A stretch of DNA of 64,000 nt from Rhynchopus sp. YZ270_cl-10 (GCA_964035575.1 OZ037900.1:992001-1056000); one strand, 5' to 3'. Numbered from the stretch's first letter, positions 53,476-63,733 are shown. Made by a program: numbers and translations. The notes: generated from the letters alone by a model not told the origin.

Positions 53476-54071
53476 GTGCCTGCATCCGCCGGTGTACGGT
53501 GAGGCGTTTGCACTTTCAACTTCTCTTTTTTCCACCATATGTTTGCAGGATTCCACCTAACCGTGAACCTGGAATAATGAACATTGAAACAAAGATGCTT
53601 CTCCATTGCCACTTTTTCATACATCGTAATGTCCATATTCACAGCCCTGTCTTTATATATCCCTGCCTCTGTTTGCTTTGCCCATTGTGCATCACCAGGA
53701 CTCTTTCATCCTGAATGCCTCGATAACTATCCAGTTCCATTTGTTTCCTCTTCAGACTGCATCGCAACAGGATGAACTCCACGGTTTACCTCCCAACGAA
53801 TCTTCTCACAGGACCGTCTGTTGTCTCTTTCAATTGCTGAAGATTCTGTCCTCTTGCTGGCATGTGCCCGATGTGTGTTGATAGACACCCATTCTCTGTT
53901 GGTGCTGAGGTCGGAGGTTGCCCATGTGTGGGACAACATGTGCTGTGGTGTGGCCAAATGTTGTGATCTGCGTTCAGTGTTCCTGAGGATCTTTTCTTTG
54001 AAGTGACCAAGCATGAGAGGCTTGCCACCATCTTACTTTCTTTGCATCCACCACCCCACACACACAGATAT
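53476..54071 (+). promoter_or_regulatory. 5' region of copy H (leader class B/H)
   Basis: 53476-53652 matches 16479-16650. 53737-53815 matches the region before B. The common leader begins about 53845; its short ORF has ATA for ATG and stops at 54004-54006. AAGCATGAG version. Confidence 0.6.
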
Positions 54072-56858
54072 ATGCCAACCATGTGCCGTCTTGTGACATT
54101 GCTCACGCTAGCTTCTGCTGTGAGTCGTTCCGTTGCCTTCGAAAAACCTGACTGCCCCCTCCAGACCGTTGTGGACTTTGCTGAAAGCAGCGCCTTCGAC
54201 CCGAACCTTCCCCTCACATTCGGTGGCGGCATTGTGATTGAGATGACTGTGACCACACCAAGTACCTCTTCATACGGGTCACGTGTGTTCAGCTTTTCCA
54301 ACTACGGACAGGATGTTGTGCGGATGCAGATCAAGTATTGTGGGGACATATTCTTTGGTGTCAGTCGGGGTTCTGCAGGTGTGACGGGTATCACTTCACG
54401 TCAGGTTGACAACGGTGTGACGTTCACAGTTCGTGCTGTGATCCTCCCAGGAAGCACTGCAGACAGCACAACGGGAGAGTGTTTCTTGTACATCAACAAT
54501 GTGCTTCAGGCCTATTCTTCAACCTGTCCCCTCCCAACCTTTGTTGAGCGTCGCGCAAACTTCATTGGTTACGACCTGAGCGACAACCCAACTTTTGAAG
54601 GCACAGTTGCAAACTTCACACTGAAGGCGTGCAATGTGACTCCAAGTGTGCCCACACCACTGCCATCCCCACAGTGTCTTCTCCAGAACGATGTGGACTT
54701 TGCTGAAAGCAGCGACTTCGACCCGAACCTTCCCCTCACATTCGGTGGTGGCATTGTGATTGAGATGACCCTGACCGGACTACCAACTTTGGAGGGTGAC
54801 TCCGAGCGTGTGTTCAGCTTTTCCAACTACGGACAGGATGTTGTGGAGATGCGCGTGCCGTATGGCGGACACATATTCTTTGGTGTAAGTAGGGGGTCTT
54901 CAGCTGAGACGGGTATCACGTCACGCAGTTATGGGAAAGGTGGTCGCTATGCATACAACGACGGGACGTTCCCAGTTCGTGCTGTGGTGCTCCCAGGAAG
55001 CACTGCAGACAGCACAACAGGACAGTGTTTCTTGTACATCAACAATGTGCTTCAGGCCTATTCTTCAAACTGTCCCCTCCCAACCTTTGTGGAACGTCGT
55101 GCGAACTTCATTGGTTACGACCTGGATGGAAGCAACCCATATTTTTGCTACCCAACTTTTGAAGGTACAGTTTCAAACTTCACACTGAAGGCGTGCAATG
55201 TGACTCCAAGTGTGCCCACACCACTGCCATCCCCACAGTGTCTTCTCCAGACCGTTGTGGACTTTGCTGAAAGCAGCGACTTCGACCCGAACCTTCCCCT
55301 CACATTCGGTGGTGGCATTGTGATTGAGATGACCGTGACCACACCAAGTAAATATTCATACAAGGCACGTGTGTTCAGCTTTTCGAACTACGGACAGGAT
55401 GTTGTTGAGATGAGTACAGGACTAAACGGGAAATTATATTTTGGTGTCACTCGGGGTTCTGAGAGGACGTGGGCTGAAGGGAATCAGATCACGTCATCCA
55501 GCACTTACAACGGCAAGACGTTCACAGTTCGTGCTGTGATCCTCCCAGGAAGCACTGCAGACAGCATAACAGGGAAGTGTTTCTTGTACATCAACGGCAC
55601 TCTCAGCAGTTACGGAGACTGTCCCCTCCCAACCTTTGTGGAGCGTCGTGCGAACTTCATTGGTCATGACCTCGGTAACAGATCCCCAACTTTTCAGGGC
55701 ACAGTTTCAAACTTCACACTGAAGGCGTGCAACGTGACTCCAAGTGTGCCCACACCACTGCCATCCCCACAGTGTCTTCTCCAGAACGATGTGGACTTTG
55801 CTGAAAGCAGCGACTTCGACCCGAACCTTCCCCTCACATTCGGTGGTGGCATTGTGATTGAGATGATTGTGACGGTACCACAGGGGTTTTTGTACACTTC
55901 ATACAAGGAACGTTTGTTCAGCTTTTCAAACTATGGGAACGATGTTGTGCAGATGAGTCTAGAGCCTGGTGGGATGTTCTTCTTTGGTCTAAGTAGGGGT
56001 TCTGGGAGTGTGTCGGGTATCACGTCACGTTCCGGTTACCACCGCGAGATCGATGGCAAGACATTCCCAGTTCGTGCTGTGATCCTCCCAGGAAGCACTG
56101 CAGACAGCACAACAGGGAAGTGTTTCTTGTACATCAACAATGTGCTTCAGGCCTATTCTTCAAGCTGTCCCCTCCCAACCTTTGTGGAGCGTCGTGCGAA
56201 CTTCATTGGTCACGACCTGGATGCGAGCAACCCAACCTTTAAGGGCACAGTTGCAAACTTCACACTGAAGGCGTGCAACGTGACTCCAAGTGTGCCCACA
56301 CCACTGCCATCCCCACAGTGTCTTCTCCAGAACGATGTGGACTTTGCTGAAAGCAGCGCCTTCGACCCGAACCTTCCCCTCACATTCGGTGGTGGCATTG
56401 TGATTGAGATGACTGTGACCACGCCAAGTACCTCTTCATACAAGGCACGTGTGTTCAGCTTTTCGAACTACGGACAGGATGTTGTTGAGCTGAGCGTTGG
56501 GTCTGATGGGGTGATGTTTTTTGGTGTCAGTCGGGGTTCTGGGAGTGTGTCGGGTATCACGTCACGTCCCGTTTATGACGGCGACACGTTCAGAGTTCGT
56601 GCTGTGATCCTCCCAGGAAGCACTGCAGACAGCACAACCGGACAGTGTTTCTTGTACATGAACAATGTGCTTGAGGACTATTCTTCATGTTGTCTCCTAC
56701 CTACGAGGGTGGTGAGGAAGTCAAACTTCATTGGTCACGACACTGATTCAAGCAACCCACCCTTTCAGGGCACAGTTGCGGACTTCACCATGCGCTCTTG
56801 CAACGGGTCTGTGGACACATCTGCACCGGCAACGGATGTGCCTCCCCCACAGCACTGA
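54072..56858 (+). CDS. copy H: five-module lectin-like protein lacking an in-frame membrane anchor
   Basis: 928 residues. Signal peptide 1-22, modules beginning near 28, 201, 389, 566 and 749, ending at SCNGSVDTSAPATDVPPPQH. The stalk region present in siblings is deleted between GATGTGCC and CCCACAGCACTG (about 56842-56848), and the junction shifts frame into a stop. It would be secreted rather than anchored, or is a young pseudogene. Its modules are the most diverse: inserts after TTP/GLP (TLEGDSER, QGFLYTSYKER), in RSYGKGGRYAYNDGTF and in GSNPYFCYPTF, the last adding an extra Cys. That diversity suggests it escaped recent homogenisation. Confidence 0.75.
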   Translation: MPTMCRLVTLLTLASAVSRSVAFEKPDCPLQTVVDFAESSAFDPNLPLTFGGGIVIEMTVTTPSTSSYGSRVFSFSNYGQDVVRMQIKYCGDIFFGVSRGSAGVTGITSRQVDNGVTFTVRAVILPGSTADSTTGECFLYINNVLQAYSSTCPLPTFVERRANFIGYDLSDNPTFEGTVANFTLKACNVTPSVPTPLPSPQCLLQNDVDFAESSDFDPNLPLTFGGGIVIEMTLTGLPTLEGDSERVFSFSNYGQDVVEMRVPYGGHIFFGVSRGSSAETGITSRSYGKGGRYAYNDGTFPVRAVVLPGSTADSTTGQCFLYINNVLQAYSSNCPLPTFVERRANFIGYDLDGSNPYFCYPTFEGTVSNFTLKACNVTPSVPTPLPSPQCLLQTVVDFAESSDFDPNLPLTFGGGIVIEMTVTTPSKYSYKARVFSFSNYGQDVVEMSTGLNGKLYFGVTRGSERTWAEGNQITSSSTYNGKTFTVRAVILPGSTADSITGKCFLYINGTLSSYGDCPLPTFVERRANFIGHDLGNRSPTFQGTVSNFTLKACNVTPSVPTPLPSPQCLLQNDVDFAESSDFDPNLPLTFGGGIVIEMIVTVPQGFLYTSYKERLFSFSNYGNDVVQMSLEPGGMFFFGLSRGSGSVSGITSRSGYHREIDGKTFPVRAVILPGSTADSTTGKCFLYINNVLQAYSSSCPLPTFVERRANFIGHDLDASNPTFKGTVANFTLKACNVTPSVPTPLPSPQCLLQNDVDFAESSAFDPNLPLTFGGGIVIEMTVTTPSTSSYKARVFSFSNYGQDVVELSVGSDGVMFFGVSRGSGSVSGITSRPVYDGDTFRVRAVILPGSTADSTTGQCFLYMNNVLEDYSSCCLLPTRVVRKSNFIGHDTDSSNPPFQGTVADFTMRSCNGSVDTSAPATDVPPPQH

Positions 56859-57106
56859 ACAACGCAACTGCTTTTCATGAAACAGACGCCCCAACGACTG
56901 CCGCACCAGAGAAGGACGACAGCGGGACACCGTGGTGGGTGTGGGTGATGATTGGCCTGGGCACCCTGCTTGTGCTGGTGGTGGGCGGTGTGCTGCTGTG
57001 TTTCTGCCGTCATGAGGACGGTACGTCCCCACCCACAGTCGACTCACACCACATCCAGGCGGAGTATGGTGTGGATGATGAACCTCAAGTAGAGCTGATG
57101 GAATAG
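56849..57106 (+). pseudogene. out-of-frame 3' remnant of copy H (stalk end, membrane helix, tail)
   Basis: In the next frame the sequence reads SPTALNNATAFHETDAP, then DDSGTPWWVWVMIGLGTLLV and LCFCRHEDG, with a shortened tail lacking TDHGASELLYH and ending QVELME instead of the usual AC. Homologous to the last exon-like part of all siblings but not joined in frame to the modules. Confidence 0.75.
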
Positions 57107-57720
57107 TGTTCGTGTGTTCAGATGTGCGACATGGAACCAAGAGCAGTGCGCTTGGTGCAGCATCTCAGAGTTTGCAGGGAAACTAACTGAACAGTCTTGC
57201 AGTTTTATTGTTTTGGAACAACATTGATAGACGAGGAACGTTTGTCTTGTCCTTGTGCAAAGCTGACTGCGCCTGAAGTGTGATTCACATGTATTTTTCT
57301 CTCTCTTGACTTGTGTTTCTTTTTATTGTCGGAGGTTTCTGGACATGCCTTTTTTTCTTGAGGACACTTGCGGTCAACGAAGAAAGACATAGTAGTAGAT
57401 TAGTAAGGACAGCTCAGTTGGTATCATATTATGCTCAGTTTCTTTGAGGGTGTCAATATTTTTTTATTGTGACTGCTTTCGAGTGGAAACTGACGGGTAT
57501 GTGCACCTGCACATCAATGTGTGGTAGGTGTGTTCAATGCGAGTCATTTGCGCAAAGGTCAACTGTCGGCCTTCTGTGTGCAGATGCCTATGCTGAACAT
57601 GACTCCAGCAAAGGCAGCCGCATCATGTGGTTTGTGTCACTGTGGAGTTCTTCTTTACATGGGCACTCAGCAATTTGGCGTTTGTCGACGGGTTGATTGC
57701 TGGTGGTGGTTGATTCATGA
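57107..57720. other. 3' flank of copy H
   Basis: The first ~100 bases match the flank of D (ATGGAACCAAGAG ... TTTGCAGGGA). 57430-57690 matches the C and F flanks. The flank is therefore a junction of two classes. No gene. Confidence 0.5.
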
Positions 57721-58847
57721 ACTTTTTTTTTTCCAGAAGCGAATGTAACCAAGCAATTATTTTTAGCTTCCTCTACGCTCGGGTATACTGCGATGTAACG
57801 TTTCATAGTAAGTTTAATACAATCCCTGCACTCTTGAGTACTGACAGGGTGCCGCATCTGTTGTCTAGGATGTATTAGGGCTATGAGCATGGTTTACATG
57901 GTTTTGCCGCTCGTTGAGTTGTTCTGCCCACTGCATCTCTTAGAAGCCTCGTTTATGTGATTCTATTCACTTGGACTAACCGATGTTAGATCTAGGTTCA
58001 TTGCATGTGTGAGTGTCTGTTTCTGTGGTATAGGGGACGACTACGCGTAGCTTGTGTCATGCTCGGCGAGCCCTGAGAAGCTATGACCCCAACCTCATGA
58101 GAGAAGTGGTTTACCTGCCCCTTTTCTGTGATACGGAGAAGGTTCTGCGTCATCTACCATTGCAAGGCATATCTTTTCCCCCCGGCTTTGAGCGCACAAA
58201 CAAAATACCTGATGTTTTTTGTGTAGCCCATGAGAGTTCATGTGGTTTGCCTACCCTTTTCATGTGATACGTGCTTGCCCCCCACCCATGTACAGAGTAC
58301 GGCACTTTGTTCTGTACTTTGCTCTCTTTTCTCCTCCCCCTTCCTCCCTGTTCCCTACCAGTGCAGTGTCATGCAGGCGCTGCTTAGGTGATAATACGTG
58401 GCCATCTTCTATTGATGCTGGTTGCTACTAAGGGATACAAAAAAACGCGTCAAAATGTGGAAAGAACTGTGTGTATTGTTTCCAAATAATTGTTTGAGTT
58501 CTCCCACCCCTTTTGTGTGTGTTAAAAACCCCCTTTTTTTCTTCTGATGGTGACGTAGTTGGTATGCTATTTGTTGCACAGTTCTTTATCCTAAACACCC
58601 TAGGAGAGGATGTTGCTTTATGTTGTCTAGAACCAAACAAATCTTCAGAAGAGAAGTGATCTGCTGCTTGAAGTTGAATCACGACTTCAGCACGACATTC
58701 AAACGAGAATAACACGCCCCCATTGAGCTGCCATGTCAGCAAGTCCCCGATCCTTGAGGTTCTGGAAGTAAGTCAACAGGGGTCTCCTCTTGCGACGCTT
58801 CCTCACAGCCTCTTAGTTCCAGGGCCGCATAACAACGTTTGTTTCCA
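57721..58847. other. spacer without recognised gene
   Basis: Mixed-composition DNA. No convincing ORF, RNA or repeat. Confidence 0.4.
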
Positions 58848-58950
58848 TCACCCATTTTTTCGTCATCTGTGATGACAAAAGCACAAAACCCCATGTTTCT
58901 AAGTTTTGACTATTTTTTAGATGTGTGTTCATGTGATGCACATTCCCTCA
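58848..58950. repeat. dispersed repeat R3, third copy
   Basis: Same as 13892-14035, with the GTCATC TGT GATGAC palindrome. Confidence 0.7.
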
Positions 58951-58986
58951 TTTTCCAAGTTTGTTTTTTTGTATGAATAATTGAAT

Positions 58987-59100
58987 GGTGTTCCTGAAAC
59001 CCTCTAAAGACTTGTCAAGGACCTGTCAAAAGAGGGGGTGTGTGTTATAAAGTGGACCCTCTGTGTCACGGACCTGTCAATATCGCCCCTCAGGAACACC
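58987..59100. mobile_element. 114-bp element with GGTGTTCCTGA termini
   Basis: GGTGTTCCTGA (58987-58997) and TCAGGAACACC (59090-59100) are perfect inverted ends, flanked by AAT on both sides. A shorter relative is at 62095-62160. Non-coding. Confidence 0.55.
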
Positions 59101-59912
59101 AATGCATGTCATTCTACTTTATCAACCTGCAATCGCCTGCAACAGGATTTTCTAACTCGTCAATAATTGCAGTTAATGAAACTACTCATTCTTGTTGAAG
59201 TATTTCCCTATATTTTAACTTGGTGACTTGTGGGTCCCTCGTTCACGAACCCCATGGACGAGTTCTGTTAGGGGTTTTTAGTTTTGAGGTTAATCCACTC
59301 AGAAAGTCTTCAAAGGTGGAAGTTTCGGCCTTCAGTGCAGTGCGTTTTGGGTGCTATTGGGGGGTAGGTATCATATGTGGCACCTTAGTGGTCCATAAGC
59401 GCCGTTTTTCGAATAATCATGAATTCCCCACGATTTTGTACTGTTCTGACCCCCCTACACACCCCCTCTAAATCCCATTTCCAGACGTCATCCAGACATC
59501 ACTCACCAAGACTTCAAGATTCTTTCCTTCACTGAACCTTCACTGCGTGCTTCGATAACCTGCGGAATGTGCGTGCCCGCGTCCCAGATGTTTGCACACA
59601 CCTCACTTAAAAAGGCGGCGAAACCAAAGCTGAGGAGTGGCTGCACTGCTCATTGAATGCCACAGTTATTATCTGATGTTGCGCACTGGAAACTCCTGGA
59701 CACCACATCACACACACACACATACAGGCAAAACTTATTTCATACTACACTCGGGGGATGGTCGGGGGCATCTATCCGGGGCGTTGATTGTGGCTAATCC
59801 TTGCAAGTGCGGCCTTAATTAACACGAAATACCCTAGGTAACTTGGTCTGAAACACACACACACACACATACAGGGCACTCCCCACAAAACTCAAAAGCG
59901 AAAAAAATAATA
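59101..59912. promoter_or_regulatory. upstream region of the O-acetylesterase gene
   Basis: No gene recognised. Pieces of it (CACTCACCAAGA, TTGCGCACTG, ACACCACATCACACACAC) recur, rearranged, at 63244-63310. 59850-59875 is a CA run just before the start, like the CA-rich leaders of the lectin genes and the Ala/Tyr gene. Confidence 0.45.
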
Positions 59913-61625
59913 ATGAAAACGCAGTTTGTATGTGCGCTGCTTCTTGCAGTGGCTCAGCCTGCGACAGGTGACGTGTGGATGAACGGCTTGTTCCAGAGTC
60001 ACATGGTGCTGCAGCAGGTCGATGCAAAGTTTGGGATTCCTGCACCTTACCTGTACGGAACCGCAAACCTCGGGGATTACGTGACTGTGACCGGGAGCTC
60101 TGGGTTCCCTGGTCCGTTCCAGTTGACGCCTGTATCGACGAACGGGTCAACCACCATCGGGAACTGGTCTGTGGCGATCCCGACGCCTGCAGTGGATGGT
60201 CCGTACACAATCACCGTGTCCGCGTACAAGGCAAAAGGCGGGCCGCTGCTGAACAGCATTGTGATGGAGGACGTGCACTTCGGTGATGTGTTTGTGTGCA
60301 GCGGGCAGTCGAACATGGTGCTGACTGTGGGGAAGACAGACAACGGTGCAGAGGAGCAGAAGCTGGCAGACTCCTTGCCGAACATCCGCATCTTCGACAC
60401 TGCACACTCAGAGTTCGACTACCCTGTCATGAACATCAGCTCGGGTGGTGCCATTGGCGGTGCCGACGCAGGACCCGTGAACTGGACCGTTGCTGGGAAC
60501 GCCACAATCGGACGGTTCTCGTCTGTGTGCTGGACTGCAGGAAGGATGCTGTCACAGTGGCTGGCTGAGGAGCGCGACGCGACCCCCTACATCGGGTTGA
60601 TCCAGTCGACCATTGGAGGGACAAGTGTGCACTTCTGGGCACCTGGGGGTGTTGGTGCGGAGTGCAACAAAACCGGTGGGCTGCCTGCAACAGGGGAGGC
60701 CTCGCAACACGTAGCGGGGTGGCTGTGGAACGGGATGGTGAACCCGATTGCAAACGGTGGGAAGGGGCTTTCCATCCGTGGTGCTGCCTACTACCAGGGG
60801 GAGGCGGACAGCGGGGAGAACGACAGGTACACCCGCAATGCCTACGCGTGCGAGCTGACGGGGTTGATGAACAGTTGGCGTGCCGCTTGGGCGAGGGCAA
60901 GCACCCCCTTCCCGTTCATCATTGTGCAGCTCCCTGGTGGAGGAGGTGTGTCGACGGGGGAGCAGGGATGGGGAGCGGTGCAGGCTGCACAGGCAGATGC
61001 AGTGCGGGATGTGACGAACGCAGGTCTGGTGATGTGCCCTGACCAGGGGTACGGTGGACTGCACTTCCCGCACAAGATCGAGATCTCGACGCGTCTGTAC
61101 AACGAGTGGCGGAGCAAGGCGTACGGCGACAGCACAGCGAAGGTGGACAACCCGTCGCCTGTGTCTGCAAAGCGTGTGTCTGACACAGAGTTCACTCTGA
61201 AGCTGGCGAACGCAGACGGGCTTGTTCTCCGTGAGTCCTACATGTGCAACATGACGCACACAGCTGTGCAGTACGGGAACGGGAGCCAGATCAACGCCAC
61301 ATGCTGTGACCACAACCTTGTGAACGAGGTGCTCGTGCACCTTGAGGGCTACGCCACAATCGACCATCAGGGTCACTGGTCGAACCAGTCGTGGGCGGAC
61401 TACGGCGCTGTCCCCACAGCGGCCATTGTTGACGCCTCGCGCTCACAGCTGAACGTGACGGCCCTTGTGCCTGGGCCTGGGATGATGTTCGGCAGGAACA
61501 AGATTATATCTGTTGTGAACGCGACTGTGCAGTACATCGATGTTGTTGCCGGCACAGGGTGCCAGGTCGCGAACGGGGACGGCCTGGTCATGGGCCGCTT
61601 TGGCGAGATGAACATTACTGTGTAG
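59913..61625 (+). CDS. SIAE: sialate O-acetylesterase, secreted
   Basis: 570 residues with a signal peptide (MKTQFVCALLLAVAQPATGD). Matches the sialate O-acetylesterase family of SGNH-type hydrolases, which removes O-acetyl groups from sialic acids. Motifs: MVLQQ near 31-35, GDVFVCSGQSNM with the nucleophile of the GQSN box at S133, IGGTSVHFW (oxyanion-hole Gly block), RGAAYYQGEAD, and CPDQGYGGLHFPHK with the probable catalytic His at H384. Many N-glycosylation sequons support a secreted or lysosomal protein. Length is near that of animal SIAE. No membrane helix. Strong G/C third-position bias against AT-rich flanks; no intron needed. It could equally act on dietary or bacterial O-acetyl sugars. 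Substrate specificity is inferred. Confidence 0.88.
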   Translation: MKTQFVCALLLAVAQPATGDVWMNGLFQSHMVLQQVDAKFGIPAPYLYGTANLGDYVTVTGSSGFPGPFQLTPVSTNGSTTIGNWSVAIPTPAVDGPYTITVSAYKAKGGPLLNSIVMEDVHFGDVFVCSGQSNMVLTVGKTDNGAEEQKLADSLPNIRIFDTAHSEFDYPVMNISSGGAIGGADAGPVNWTVAGNATIGRFSSVCWTAGRMLSQWLAEERDATPYIGLIQSTIGGTSVHFWAPGGVGAECNKTGGLPATGEASQHVAGWLWNGMVNPIANGGKGLSIRGAAYYQGEADSGENDRYTRNAYACELTGLMNSWRAAWARASTPFPFIIVQLPGGGGVSTGEQGWGAVQAAQADAVRDVTNAGLVMCPDQGYGGLHFPHKIEISTRLYNEWRSKAYGDSTAKVDNPSPVSAKRVSDTEFTLKLANADGLVLRESYMCNMTHTAVQYGNGSQINATCCDHNLVNEVLVHLEGYATIDHQGHWSNQSWADYGAVPTAAIVDASRSQLNVTALVPGPGMMFGRNKIISVVNATVQYIDVVAGTGCQVANGDGLVMGRFGEMNITV

Positions 61626-62094
61626 TTTGCATGCAAGCTGGATTGCAGCTCCTTCGTGTGGTGGTGGCATGTTGTGAACACCCTACACGACAACCAAATA
61701 CGAATACTTCCTTTCACCCTGCTAGTGTTTGATAGTATGAGCTTTAGATGTTAACCTCGCAACTGATGTAGGACTGCATGGTTGGGGGTCCGCCCGGTGT
61801 ACCGGTCATACCAAGGCACACCGTCGAGAGGGGGTTTTTTTTGTATTTCACGCCAACTTTATTTTTCTCAATAACGCGATATTTACTCTCGTAGTTGACA
61901 GGTGCATGTCTTTTGTGTTGAAAGACATCACAGCCTGTAAATCACACACCAACGTCATCGCGTTTTTGTGCTTGCATTCTTTTCTCTTTTTTTTCTTCTT
62001 CTTTTCTGTGTGCAACATTGTGTTCTCGTTTGCGCTGTTTGTTTTGTGTTGCCCCCTGCAGGCAACCCTCCGCTGCTCTTTTGTTTGACGAATA
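61626..62094. other. 3' flank of the O-acetylesterase gene
   Basis: Contains a diverged R1 repeat (61769-61852) and T-rich tracts. No gene. Confidence 0.4.
61769..61852 (+). repeat. dispersed repeat R1, diverged copy
   Basis: TAGGACTGCATGGTTGGGGG, CCGGTCATACCAAGGCACAC, CCGTCGAGAGGG. Confidence 0.6.
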
Positions 62095-62160
62095 GGTGTT
62101 CATGAAACCCACCATATAAACTCCCATTAAACTTTCCTTATCCAGCTTGTCATGAACACC
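62095..62160. mobile_element. 66-bp element with GGTGTTCATGA termini
   Basis: GGTGTTCATGA and TCATGAACACC are perfect inverted ends, and both this and 58987-59100 continue AACCC inside the left end. Flanks AATA / AATT. Probably the same miniature family. Confidence 0.5.
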
Positions 62161-63243
62161 AATTACTTCCCTTTATTAGCGTTTTTCAGGTTGTTTATGT
62201 TTTTGCCTTTTTGGAGAAAGTTGTGATCCAAAAGTTCTTCATTACTTTACAGGGGGGTAGCCAAATAAAAGGGGCGCCGCTCTTATTCGGCGTGCCTAAT
62301 CGCAAAGTATTGGGTTTTCCGAGCTTTCGGGGTCAACTTGGGGGGCCCTGTACAAAACCTTAAGGGGGGTCCAAAAAAAATTTTCCCACCTGTATCCTCT
62401 TGCACCCCACCTGCACAAGGCCCCTCCCGAACATATTCCCCGTCAGGGATCTGCAAGGGGGCTTGCGATGCAAGCACGCCACTTCCTCAGCACCCACCTC
62501 ACACCAGGGTCTCTTCCTCTTCCCCACCTTTCCCAAAAAGGGTGCTTACCATAGCCGTTGCTGTTGCCAAAGTCATTTTTTCTGTGTTTTTTTTGGGTCA
62601 TTTCTGGGGGTACAGAGAGAGTTTTGGGTCTGAAATTCGGTGAAAATGTGGTCGGAGGTTGGTAAATGGGGGTGCTCTGGGTGGTCAGACCCCCCAGCAG
62701 TGGCCAGAAAGTGGCCCAACGGGTTTGAGGAATGGTGTGAGCGCGGTAAACGGGACGAAAACGGGACGATTTTTTGACCTAAAAATGAGGTTTTGGCCCC
62801 GAACAGAGCGTCTAAAGTGTGAAAAACAGATGTATTTGAAAAGATTCGATACTTTTGGGGTGATTTTGGGTATTTGCACACTATCTGATGTCCGTTTTTT
62901 GATATTTTTTTCAAAAAAAGAGTGAAAAAACGCTGTTTTCCCAAAAGTGCGAAAAGTGCGAAAACCCCAAAAAACCAGTCAATTTTTCATATTTTTCATG
63001 TTTCTGGGCGCATTTGGAGGCCTGTGACCAGGTAAACCACCCTCCTGAGCCCCAAAAAATCCATATTCGCCAGAGATTTTGTGTTTCGAGCCTCTGTGAT
63101 ATCGTAACTCAAAAAATTTCACTAAACACCGCTTTTTGCCCCCCCCCCCTAGCCCCCCCCCTGTAAGAAACACTAGGTCAATAATGCCCCCTTTTTTTGA
63201 ATGACTGAATTGTTTTTACAGAATTGGGGTTTATCTGATTGTG
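62161..63243. other. spacer without recognised gene
   Basis: 62340-62395 resembles the interior of the foldback element's right arm (52970-53015, inverted). Poly-C runs near 63141-63170. Open frames on either strand are not protein-like. Confidence 0.4.
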
Positions 63244-63380
63244 CGCACTGAACCTTCCCGACACCACATCACACACACGCACGTCACTCACCAAGATTTC
63301 AAAATTCTTTCCTGTACGGAACCGCAAACGCCAGGATTATGTGACTGTGACCGGGAACTCTGGGTTCCCGAGTCCCACAC
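63244..63380 (+). pseudogene. relic of the O-acetylesterase gene and its upstream DNA
   Basis: 63309-63375 copies the coding region around residues 47-68 of the O-acetylesterase (CTGTACGGAACCGCAAACG, GTGACTGTGACCGGGAACTC, TCTGGGTTCCC). It is preceded by rearranged bits of that gene's upstream DNA. Only this small fragment remains. Confidence 0.75.
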
Positions 63381-63557
63381 ACTCACTAGATTGTGTTCGC
63401 GCCAAAAGTACCCTCAGGAAAGTTCACTGCCGGTTGATATAATTTACTTTTTTCCTTTCCATGGTCTGCTCTCGCATTTCCATGGCTGTCCATGTGAGTC
63501 TTTTATTCACTGGAAACATCACCCTTCCTTCCTACAGAACAATACTCGTACATTACA

Positions 63558-63733
63558 CCGTTGGTGCTGAGGTCGGAGGTTGCCCATGCGTGGGACAACA
63601 TGTGCTGTGGTGTGGCCAAATGTTGTAATCTGCGTTCAGTGTTCCTGAGGATCTTTTCTTTGAAGTGACCAAGCATGAGAGGCTTGCCACCATCTTACTT
63701 TCTTTGCATCCACCACCCCACACACACAGATAT
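63558..63733 (+). promoter_or_regulatory. leader of copy I, 5'-truncated
   Basis: The common family leader starts abruptly at CCGTTGGTGCTGAGG, missing the first ~50 bases including both short-ORF ATGs. AAGCATGAG version. Confidence 0.6.

Noticed and set aside
6236-56443. Recurring 60-85-residue minus-strand frames (VISITMPPPNVRGRFGSK type) in each lectin module
   Set aside because: Exact antisense shadows of the conserved module start; their recurrence reflects module duplication, not coding.
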